This document shows, piece after piece, positions 55,739 through 64,000 of a DNA stretch of 64,000 nt (position 1 is its first letter; each line of letters begins with the position of its first letter). The DNA lies in the NCBI GenBank assembly GCA_021018995.1, contig CM037591.1:71451901-71515900 (forward strand), in the 5' to 3' direction. The DNA is from Chloranthus sessilifolius. Lineage: Eukaryota > Streptophyta > Magnoliopsida > Chloranthales > Chloranthaceae. The notes under the pieces were generated by a model. The model worked only from the letters and a program-made list of their open reading frames with translations, had not been told where the DNA came from and did no database searches. The translations under genes and the position numbers were made by a program.

Positions 55739-56308
55739 TTAACAACCTCTTCCAAATGAGACTTCCATAATACCAGACCTGCATTGAATGCAAGCATTTG
55801 CTGTAGCCAGGAATGGTCTTCCCAAAATGACAGGGATGGAAGTTTTGCTTTTGGTTGGTTCCATATCCAAAACTAGAAAATCAGCAGGATAGAAGAATTT
55901 ATCTACTCCCACCAATACATCTTCAATCATCCCTACTGGCTTTCTTTCAGATCTGTCTACTAGTTGTAACACCACATGAGTGGATTTTAATTCTCCCAAA
56001 TCTAGTTTCTCATATACAGAATATGGAAGTAGGTTGACACTAGCACCCAGATCTAATAAAGCCTTTTCAATGGTGTGTTCCCCAATAATGCAAGGGATTG
56101 TGGGGATTCCAGGATCTTGAAGTTTAGGAGGTGTAGCAATGGATAACACCTGGTTAATTCCTTCCATAGCAAAGACCTTTTTGGACAACTGTATCCTAGA
56201 CTGTCTTTTGTGAGTGCAAACATCTTTCAAAAATTTTGCATATGCTGGAATTTGTTTGATTGCCTCAAGCAAAGGTAAATTTATCTTGACTTGCTTGAAA
56301 GTCTCCAT
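55739..56308 (-). CDS. RT7 aspartic protease
   Basis: An open frame of 189 codons runs METFKQVKINLPLLEAIKQI, VCTHKRQSRIQLSKKVFAME, then IGEHTIEKALLDLGASVNLL with the catalytic DLGAS, and VGVDKFFYPADFLVLDMEP and ILGRPFLATANACIQC. It ends soon after GIMEVSFG because of the deletion that removed the PR-RT linker. It would cleave the Gag-Pol precursor. It is probably part of a longer precursor in life. Confidence 0.85.
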   Translation of the reverse strand: METFKQVKINLPLLEAIKQIPAYAKFLKDVCTHKRQSRIQLSKKVFAMEGINQVLSIATPPKLQDPGIPTIPCIIGEHTIEKALLDLGASVNLLPYSVYEKLDLGELKSTHVVLQLVDRSERKPVGMIEDVLVGVDKFFYPADFLVLDMEPTKSKTSIPVILGRPFLATANACIQCRSGIMEVSFGRGC

Positions 56309-56339
56309 TATGTCATCTATTTTTGTGTTCCCTTTATCA

Positions 56340-56760
56340 AAAGGGATCTGATTTCATTGCATGAGGAAATGGTAAATGAGGAACTAATCTTTCATCTCTG
56401 ACTTTAGAAGTGTTTTGAAATTTTTAATTTTCTATTTTCATTTTTTGGTTTTCGAGGTACATCGAATACTGCTATCACTATCTTGCTCTTGCTGCATATC
56501 TTTATCCTCTTCCTCATCTCTTTCTTCTGCAGTACCCACTTCGTTATCTATCATTTTTCCACTTCTCAAAGTGGTAACAGTTTTTACTTCTTCATGTGAA
56601 TTAGAAGCTTCTCCAACCATGAGCATCCTTTGGGATTGTTCAAAGGTTGGTGAGTAACTTTCCTTCCTCTCTTTTGCCAAGGTATTTGAAAGTTGTCCCA
56701 ATGTTTCTTCAATCTTCTTTATGCTCCGCCGTGAAAGTTCACGATCGAGTTAAAGATCCT
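56340..56760 (-). pseudogene. RT7 gag-PR linker
   Basis: SIKKIEETLGQLSNTLAKER, GEASNSHEEVKTVTTLRSG and DNEVGTAEERDEEEDKDMQQ are followed by a stop after SKTKK, then LVPHLPFPHAMKSD in a different frame. The same order is found in RT2 and RT3. Confidence 0.72.
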
Positions 56761-56776
56761 AAATTCTGAAGTGAAT

Positions 56777-57995
56777 TTAGGACTTGATCTTCAAAAGAAA
56801 GGGACCTGGAAGGGTTTTGAACTGGGGCAGACTGCTGCACAGGTTGTTGTGGAATGGGCTGCTGAATGTTTGGTTTGACATAAAAATTCTGCTGATACGG
56901 CTATGCAGTTTTGAAAGGCATTTGATTCTTTGGTTGTTGTTGTTGTTGGGATTGGTAATTCCCTTGGTTCCACCTAAAATTGGGGTGTGCCCTCCATGGA
57001 TATTCATTTGACTGCATCTGTCCAAATGATTGAGCAGCATGAGCTTGTTCCACCATTAAATCTGGGAACTGTGATGCGGCAGGACATTGGTCAATTGAAT
57101 GAGTAGGGGACTGGCATATCAGACATGCCTCCTCTACTCTTGAAATATTTGGAGTTTTAAGTGAGTCCATCAATCTATCAAACTTTGTGGTTAGATTGTC
57201 CATCTTTCTTTCCAACTCATTCACCTCATAGATCTTCCCTTTGGTGGGTTGGTGATTGTTCAACCTAGCAGGATTTTCAATTTCCCTTGACAGAGATTCC
57301 TGCTGAGTTGAGTTTTCACCAATCACTTCAAATAAGTCCCAAACCTCTCCAACTATTTTTTGCAAGTAAGTGCCTCCACAGGAGGCATCCACCATATTTT
57401 TGGCTTGAACCAGCTACCACCTAGGAATTTGATGATGAGGACATTGCCTTAACAGTTCATTAAATCTTTCCCATGCTTCATGGAAAGTTTCAGTTGAGTT
57501 TTGGGAGAATGAAATGATACTTTGTCTCAATTGGCTTGTTTTAGACGTTGGGAAATATTTGGCTAAGAATTGACACTGCAAATCATTCCAAGAAGTGATA
57601 CTGTTTGGTGCTAACATAGATAACCATGCTCTAGCTTTATCCATTAATGAAAAAGGAAAGAGCCTAAGCTTGGTTGCTTTTGGACCCAGTCCAGCTATGT
57701 TGAATGTGGTGCAAAGAGCCAAGAATTCATCCACATGTTTGTATGGATCTTCCTTACTCAACCCATGGAAGGAAGGAAGCATTTGGATAGTTGATGACTT
57801 GATCTCATAATTTCCTTCAGCAGTAGGAAATTGAATGCAAAAGGGAGAATTATAAGCACCAGGTGCAAAGTAATCCCTCAAAAGTCGAGGTTCTTCACCC
57901 ATAGTAGCAGAATTCTGTGTTGTTTGTTTGGTTCGTAGTAGCCTTTCAACTTCTAAATTCAATGGGAGAATCTTGAGAGTCCTCCTTCCAAACAT
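56777..57995 (-). pseudogene. RT7 gag
   Basis: MFGRRTLKILPLNLEVERLL starts the frame. The capsid follows (SPFCIQFPTAEGNYEIKSS, MLPSFHGLSKEDPYKHVDEF, KLRLFPFSLMDKARAWLSML, WERFNELLRQCPHHQIPRW). A single in-frame TAG (57414-57416) precedes LVQAKNMVDASCGGTYLQK, where a short stretch present in typical Athila gag is missing. The zinc knuckle is CLICQSPTHSIDQC (CX2CX4HX4C), then EYPWRAHPNFRWNQGN and a Gln-rich tail with a TAG near 56901. Gag would form the virus-like particle. Confidence 0.87.
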
Positions 57996-58167
57996 ACAAA
58001 TCGTAACAAAAACAATGACAATCTGACAAACCTTGAATTTTTTAAGTAGTTTCCCTTCTTCAAAAATTGGATATGAATAACTGCACAGGTATAAACAATA
58101 GAATAGTTTAGTAATGATAAATAAAATTAAAAGTGAAAACTTAGGTCTATCTATTTTAGAACAAATT

Positions 58168-58184
58168 CCCTGGCAACGACGCCA
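58168..58184 (-). other. RT7 primer binding site
   Basis: TGGCGTCGTTGCCAGGG on the minus strand begins a few bases after the 5' LTR end. It is close to the canonical tRNA-Asp primer site of Athila elements. The leader 57996-58167 to gag has no other feature. Confidence 0.9.
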
Positions 58185-58190
58185 AAAACT

Positions 58191-60045
58191 TGTTGTTGCT
58201 TCTTAGTGTGCTTGATTTATGTGAGTTTTGAAAAATAGATTTATAGCAGCTAAATTACAGTGGCTCTAGACTATATAAACCAATAAGGAAATATCAGCAC
58301 AGTTAGAAGAGAATTAGCCTACAAGATCAGGGCCAATTGTAGCAAGTTTTAAAAGTAAGTGAGTGAAAGATCATCCACAGAGAATTTGTTTAAAATGTAA
58401 GATAAACCTCCAGATCTGAGCTACCAGATCTGGCTTCTTATCCTATCTAGAAAGCTGATAAGATGAGAGGTTTGAATTTGTCACGTTTAACAAACTAAAA
58501 ACAAAGAAAGTTTTAAACTAAATGATCCAAATCCGAGTTGGGGGAGTGATTGAAACAAAGATGGAGAAGTAATATCTATATCTGATTTGGTCTTTGAAAT
58601 CTAATGAGAATAACTGCAGCTCAGCAGAGGTGTTCCAATCTTCATCTGGCTACAAGCGCAGATGTAAGAGAAATAAATCTAATTTAAGGATTAGGTTTAA
58701 GCTTATGGCTATGGTCTGTCCACTTTAATGGCCACAAACCATCCAACAGTCTTTAATCCAAAGCCTTAGTTTAGAACAAGAAGCATCACTACAAATGCCG
58801 TGAGAGATTAGGTTACCAACACTAATTCTCACAGGATTAATGAATCAAGGGAAATTGCATGAAAAACAGTAAATCTAAAGGAGTCTAATGCAATAAGGAG
58901 ATCAAAGGGAACCCTTAACATGAGTCCAATTGAGAAAATACGGTTTACAACAACCTTTTCAAATCCACTTACATAATTACGGTAGCTTAAAGCCTCTCGA
59001 TTTGTAGTCTTGAATACAACTCTCTTTTGAATTACGAAATGTCTCATGCCTCTCAATTGCAAGTCAAAGTGAAGCTATTACTGGATTTCGGACAAACTAT
59101 CCGGTTTGGAAATGGGGAATAGGAATGAAACTCAAAATTTGATGCCCCAATTGGGCAAATGCTTCGCTCTATTTATAGCTTTCCAGTCCCCGAGATGTGT
59201 ATCAACCAATCAGAGGTTCTCAGATCTGTATTGACCAATGGTAGTCGAGCACGGGGATCGAGATCTATTCTGGCCAATCAGAAATTCTCGATCTGTTTCA
59301 GCCAATCAGGTGAAAAAGGCATCAATTCTGTTATGCATTTTGAAAGTTTGTTAGAGTTTCTAGAAGTTCCCGCCAAGTTATTCCCTCTCTAGGTGCTCAC
59401 GTGGGGTGGAATATTCCATTGCTTTATGCTTAGAACCCTCTGGAATGTCCCTAGGTTTTAAAATGCATTGGGACGATGCAGACATCGAATTGCCCTTGTT
59501 AAAACTGCGAATCTCCAGAATACCTTTTCGTAGAGCTTAAGGGCCTTTTCGCAAAGTGCTGTGACTTCTGAAGCTCTTTTCGCAATGTTCAATCTCTCTT
59601 CGAATTGTGTTTTCTCCTTTTCGCAAAGTTTAATCTTCTCTTCGAATTGTGTTTTCTCCTTTTCACAAAGTTCAATGCTCTTCGAAAACTAAGCCTGGAG
59701 TTTTAGTCCTTTTCGCAGAGTTCCAAGTTCTTTACGAAAAGTGCAGGTTCTTTGCGAAAAGAACTCTGTAGTGCATTCCTCTGATCGAATTGTTCCCTGC
59801 TTCTCTTACAGGTCTTTGCCGCTTCCATTTAGACCTTTCAACAACTGATGAGGTTGTTTCTTCACTTCCTTCCTTTGGATTGACATGGATTGTCATCTTT
59901 TTGGCACTTTTAAGCTGCTTTTATGGTTAAGCCTGTCTTTATTGTTAGCTGCAACATAGGCACTTAAAACACTTATTTAGTTCTCTCAAAGGTCTATCAA
60001 GACTTAAGTTTAGGGGTGAAAAATGGTATTTTTCACTTGTCAACA
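58191..60045 (-). repeat. RT7 5' LTR (1855 bp)
   Basis: The plus strand starts TGTTGTTGCTTCTTAGTG and ends CACTTGTCAACA, the partner of 46448-48222. Between about 59505 and 59770 the words CCTTTTCGCAAAG, TCTCTTCGAATTGTG and TACGAAAAGTGCAGG recur, with one block (TTCGAATTGTGTTTTCTCC) duplicated relative to the other LTR. A TATA-like TATTTATAGC is at about 59170. Confidence 0.94.
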
Positions 60046-60050
60046 ATGCG
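60046..60050. repeat. RT7 target site duplication, right copy
   Basis: ATGCG follows CAACA and equals 46443-46447. Confidence 0.93.
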
Positions 60051-60147
60051 TGCATCATGGCCGACGACACGTGGGCCTCGAAGGGGGTTCGGATGGAGGT
60101 CCATAGCATACAAGGGGGCCGTTGGGCCTTAAAATCGAAAAAGGGAG

Positions 60148-60255
60148 GTCGGGCAGTTTAAAAACTGCCATTTTTGGTCGGGCGTATATAATATATACGC
60201 CTGACCAAAATCTGACGAAAAATGGTCGGGCGTATATATTATATACGCCCGTCTA
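60148..60255. promoter_or_regulatory. Three palindromes headed by GGTCGGGC, two with TATATA cores
   Basis: Hairpin 1: GGGCAGTTTAAAAACTGCC (about 60151-60169). Hairpin 2 (60172-60210): TTTTGGTCGGGCGTATAT pairs with ATATACGCCTGACCAAAA, around TATAATATATA. Hairpin 3 (60224-60255): GGTCGGGCGTATATA pairs with TATATACGCCCGTC. All are introduced by GGTCGGGC. They lie just upstream of the PMD gene's probable 5' UTR, so the TATA words may serve as its core promoter. They could instead be remnants of a TIR or of a non-LTR element. Confidence 0.7.
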
Positions 60256-60259
60256 AAAT

Positions 60260-61392
60260 CTGGCTGTTACGAACTGCCCGAGCCCGAGCACAAAAGGAGC
60301 CCCCCTTTTCAAATTCTCTCCTCCTCCCTCCTTTCTTCTTGAGTCCGGGACAACCCCTAAGGGTTTTTTTTTTTATTTGGCTTGAATTCCATTACCGGCA
60401 GTCGCGGGTGTGGGTCGAAAGGCGCTTATCCTCCACCGCTCTTCGTTTTTCTCCCCCATTGAAGGTAACCATTACCTTCCCTTACTTTCTCTTTGTATTT
60501 TGATAAATTATTGTTTTTCTTTTTCTCTCTCTTTTTTTTTCTTTTTTTCATTTCCATTTAAACATATGTGATGCCTATGTTCCTTTTCTCTCGGTTTTGT
60601 TGTTTTTTTTTTTTTTTTCCTTAGGCCTATTTTTTTCATCTATTATTTATTCATCTCATCCTATTTTCTTTTTCTTTTTTTGTTTTCGATGGATTAGCGC
60701 ATCTTATTTTTTTGGATTAGCACACTCGCGCATGGTTTTGTTTTGTTTTTTTTTTTTTTATATACACACATATCTCTTTTTTGGATTAGTACCCACACAC
60801 ACATGATTTTTTTTGTTTTTTTCTTTTAGTACACACACACACATCTTTTCTTTCGGATTAGTATATACACATGAGTTTTTTTTTTTTTTTTTTTTAGTAC
60901 ACACACACATCTTTTTTTTGTTTTGGATTAGTATACATACACACATGTTGTTTCTTTGTTTTTTTTAGTTTAGTACACACACACACATCTCTCTTTTTTT
61001 TTGGTTTTGGATTAGTATTCATACACACATGTTTTTTTTTTTTTTTTTTTTTTTTAGTTTAGTACACACACACACATCTCTCTTTTTTTTTTGGTTTTGG
61101 ATTAGTATTCATACACACATGTTTTTTTTTGGTTTTTTTTTTTAGCACCCACACACACACATCTCTTTTTTGTTTTGGATTAGTATACATACACACATGG
61201 TTGTTTTTGGTTTTTTTTTTTTAGCACCCACACACACACATCTCTTTTTTTGTTTTGGATTAGTATACATACACACATGGTTGTTTTTTTTTTTTTTTTT
61301 ATTATTCTTTGGATTAGTGCATATACATATTTTTCTCTTTCTTCTTTTTTTGTTGGCAACCCCTCATATGCCGATGCGTCTCATGTTTTCAG
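60260..61392 (+). other. Probable 5' UTR exon and long repeat-filled intron of the PMD gene
   Basis: A pyrimidine-rich stretch with CTCTCCTCCTCCCTCC (60317) ends at ATTGAAG/GTAACC (donor at 60465). The acceptor GTTTTCAG ends at 61392, one base before the ATG. The intron (60465-61392) is made of T runs and TACACACACACATCTC...TTGGATTAGTATACATACAC units of about 40-80 bp, repeated some ten times between 60760 and 61290. Frames within it (60597-60806, 60758-60946, 61170-61300) are artefacts. The transcription start was not determined. Confidence 0.6.
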
Positions 61393-61393
61393 G

Positions 61394-63823
61394 ATGTCTG
61401 GTGACGAGGGGCATGATCAGCAAGAAGGGCCGGAAATGGCCTACGGCCCCCGTGGGGAACAGTTCATTGTGTCTTAGCGCTCCTCCCAGCCTTGGTATGA
61501 GATGCAAGGCGAGGCCGCTCACACCGGCCTCCTCTACTGCCAGCACACCCATATGTCCAACTTCGGGATCATTGGTCAGGTAAACAGAAGGACCCCCTCC
61601 TCCTTTCCACTTTTGTTTTCCTTTGATGCCCTCATTATACCTCCCTGCCCCTATCTGATTGATTCCTTTTGCTTGCAGCCCCTGCCGCACATTATGTTCC
61701 GAGGCGGTTGGTTTGTTCTCCAGCACCTGGTGCTTTACCTTCCCCCAGTGGTGAAGGACCTACTTACTGCTGCCGGTTTTGGGGACTTCATTTCGTGCCC
61801 CGCTGTAAGAGCTGATACGGCCTATTTAAAAGCGCTGATAGAGCGTTTTCGCCCCGAGACGATGACATTCCACATGGCCATTGCAGAGATGGCCTTCACT
61901 CTGGCGGACTGGTCTATGATCACTGGGGTCCGTATCGGAGGTGTGCCCGTGCTACCTACCTGCACACCAGGTAGGGAGGAGGTGATTCAGCTGCTAGGGA
62001 CCTACCCGTCCTTAGGGAATGATCGGGGCTCGAAGGTCAAGCTATCCTGGTTGGTTGATCAGTTTGGGCCTAATGAGTTGGTGGACTAGGGGCAGCCCGA
62101 CATGGACATTTACATTGAGCCTGCGCGCGCACTTATGCTGGCCCGCATCTCCTTACTGTTCCTCCTGGGCAAGACTCTCCTCTCCAACACCAGTGGAGGG
62201 CGAGTCTCTTTGTCCCTGCTCAGCTTGATGGTGAACTGGGAGACCGTGCATCGATTCGATTGGGGCGGCGCTGGCTATGCCGTACTCATGTCCACCCTAA
62301 AGTGGGCCATTCTTGGGGAGTCTAGGTCCATTGTGGGTTTCTAGCCTGCCATCGAGGTATTTTATCTTTTGTTTTTAGTTTACTCAATTTTCTTTTATAG
62401 CATACCTGTCCTCATCTGGCTGCTTTCTCAGGTCTGGGGGTACCTTCACTTTCAGCCGGGTCGCCCTCTGCTTCAGTCTGACATTGCTACGTTCCCCCTT
62501 ATGAGTAACTGGCACGTGGGTCGCCGTCGGGACGTAGGTATGAAGCATTTGGAGTTAGGACTGCGCTCTCAGTTCGACCTGTTGATCCCAGAGCAGGTAA
62601 AACAATTCCTTTTTTGTAAAGTTGGTAGCTCAGCTTCTGTGTGCTAGGGGTTCTAATCAAATGTGCTCCTCCCCTTTCGATTTTTTCTTCTTTTACAGGT
62701 CATCCTCGACCTTACATAGGATCCCCCTTCTAGAATTTGGCCTCAGTGGGCCCCTCTTGTCTTTTGCTGGACCGTCGTATCATCTTTCTCTACGGGTCCT
62801 GGACTAGGGCCTACTATTTAGGGGAGAGAGCGGTTCATCAGTATCGCCCTCTCTTTGTCGTGCCCCAAGCTCCTCCCGCCGATGTGTTGGCCCCAGAGGG
62901 CTCCATTGATGAGCTCACTGCTCACTTTCTTCATCATGGGGTTCCTATCAATGACCTTCTCCTGCCTGGGGGGTATCAGTCTTGGTACGACTCCCTGCCC
63001 TATCATTTCTTGCTGCCTCATTTCGTGCCTAGTGCTAACTTTTTAGCTTTTGGCGGGCCGCGATCTCAGGTAATGCCCCTTTTCTTCTTTCATTCAGTAG
63101 CTTTCATGTGGTTACTTTGATTGACCTTTCACCCTTAATGATAAAACATTTCTCTCTACAGTTTGAGCAGGGCGGCGACTCAGATGAGGGGGAAGAGGAG
63201 GTCGTTCCCTATGATGCAACAGGTGTTGGACCTTCCGATCCTTTCGGGGCTGGTGCCTCTGGCTTGTGTGCTTGGACCCTCGACCCTACGGTGCTGTGCT
63301 TCTGGTAGCTCGCCCGTCGAGGTCTAGGGGACCTTCAAGCGCCTGGATGATGCCTTTTTGTCACGCGTACGTGCCGACGTGGCTGAAAAGGCATGGATTT
63401 CTGCTGAAGCTATCCAGGTCCCACCTCCCGAGCTGATTCCTGGGGTAATCTCTATCTTATTGCTCAGTTCTTTTTCCCCTTTGAATTATGTTGATGGCCT
63501 GCATGACTAACACCTCCTTTTTCTTACTGGCCAGGATTATGAGTCGGCAATGAGTCAGGCCGAGTACTACCGTAACCTCGTTGGGCTTAGGGAGACCGAA
63601 GTGGTGAGTGAATGCTGGTCAAACCTAGTCATTTTCCTAGTTTACTTTCTGCCTGTTTCTCTATCTGATGGCTTTTGGTGTGCCTCTGCAGCGTGCTCGT
63701 GAAAAGGAGTCGCGCTCCTTGCTTAGCCGTATCTCTCAGGCATGGACTCGGGTGGGGGAGACTCGTACCTTTCAAACTGCGAGCCGGCGCCGGAAGAAGT
63801 CGAAGGGGGCTGCCCAGGACTAG
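61394..63823 (+). pseudogene. Plant mobile domain (PMD) protein gene, at least seven coding exons, with nonsense codons
   Basis: Exons judged by frame and GT/AG borders are 61394-61579, 61679-62356, 62432-62596, 62699-63069, 63162-63444, 63535-63603 and 63692-63823. Typical PMD segments are LIERFRPETMTFHMAIAEMA, FTLADWSMITGVRIGGVPV, LLFLLGKTLLS and FLYGSWTRAYYLGERAVHQY. The last exon ends RRRKKSKGAAQD, a basic tail. In-frame TAGs occur at 61475, 62087, 62342 and 62717, and there are frame changes in exons 4 and 5. At 62342 and 62717 the family would be expected to have Trp. PMD proteins occur as host genes (the MAIL1/MAIN type) and inside transposons; no TIRs or transposase are seen here. All splice sites remain, so it decayed recently or contains sequence errors. 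Confidence 0.72.
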
Positions 63824-63846
63824 TTTATTTCCTGCAAATTTCACAT

Positions 63847-63852
63847 AATAAA
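63847..63852 (+). terminator. Polyadenylation signal candidate of the PMD gene
   Basis: AATAAA lies 24 bp after the stop codon at 63821-63823. The rest of the window (63853-64000) shows no further gene. Confidence 0.45.
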
Positions 63853-64000
63853 ATAGCTTAAACTTGCCTTTATTTGGGGATATGTAATAACAACAAAAAA
63901 ATTTTTGTTTGGATGGTTTATAATTTTCATGGTTTATGTGAATGTTTTATTTGGGTATTCCTTTGCTTCGGTGGTTTCCTTCCTCTTTTCCTTGCTTGGG

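Larger units (their letters stand above)
46448..60045 (-). mobile_element. RT7: nearly complete Athila-type Ty3/gypsy element
   Basis: It is 13.6 kb with two closely similar LTRs (46448-48222 and 58191-60045), matching ATGCG duplications, a good tRNA-Asp primer site and a PPT. Reading leftward: gag, gag-PR linker, PR, RT, RNase H, IN, spacer, ORF2 and 3' non-coding region. Pol is broken by a PR-RT linker deletion and by indels between RT and RNase H, but the longest frame is 511 codons. The closer LTR similarity and fewer nonsense codons make it the youngest Athila copy here. Confidence 0.95.

Noticed and set aside
60597..61300. Hydrophobic frames predicting small membrane proteins
   Set aside because: They are poly-T/CA microsatellite sequence inside the PMD 5'-UTR intron.

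Overview
This is a plant nuclear window, probably from a flowering plant with a repeat-rich genome. Almost every protein similarity is to plant Ty3/gypsy retrotransposons. They prime from tRNA-Asp-type sites, have LTRs of about 1.8-2.7 kb, carry TSDs of 5 bp, and sit next to an intron-containing plant mobile domain (PMD) gene. No bacterial, organellar or CRISPR features were seen. The species cannot be named from the sequence.

Layout, left to right. RT1 (1-6392, minus; its left end lies outside the window) is a non-autonomous LTR element with a chromovirus-like 3' end. It encodes only an 'ORF2' protein. RT2 (6393-16097, minus) is an Athila-type element interrupted by RT1 within the start of its ORF2. 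RT3 (16098 to about 27914, plus) is a decayed Athila-type element interrupted by RT2 inside gag. RT4 (about 27915-31789, plus) is the 3' half of a relative of RT1. RT5 (31790-35488 and probably beyond 43705, minus) is an old pol-deleted Athila relative cut by RT4. RT6 (35494-43704, plus, TSD gttat) is a pol-deleted Athila element inserted in RT5. After an unassigned stretch (43710-46442), RT7 (46448-60045, minus, TSD atgcg) is a nearly complete Athila element with both LTRs, PBS, PPT, gag, PR, RT, RNase H, IN and ORF2. From 60051 to the end lies non-LTR sequence: a cluster of three hairpin-forming palindromes, a 5'-UTR intron full of CA/T repeats, and an eight-exon PMD gene with nonsense codons.

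The insertion order RT5 > RT4 > RT3 > RT2 > RT1 is inferred from junctions. It predicts that the matching halves lie in mirror order just left of the window.

The most interesting pattern is shared by several families. A non-enzymatic ORF2 protein sits in the env position (RT2, RT3, RT6, RT7) or alone (RT1, RT4). It has a basic N-terminus, a conserved core, a Pro/Ser/Thr-rich linker and a C-terminal helix. Each family also carries its own array of short CG-containing palindromes in the LTR and, where preserved, again in the leader upstream of ORF2: TCGATTAATCGA in RT1, AACCTGTCGACAGGTT in RT3, CTCGCGGAG-like in RT2, CTCGCCGTGGCGAG in RT4, TCGACCGGTCGA-like in RT5, and TTCGCAAAG-like in RT6 and RT7. 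A family-specific protein-plus-binding-array system, comparable in logic to the VANC proteins of VANDAL elements, is a testable hypothesis and not a demonstrated fact.
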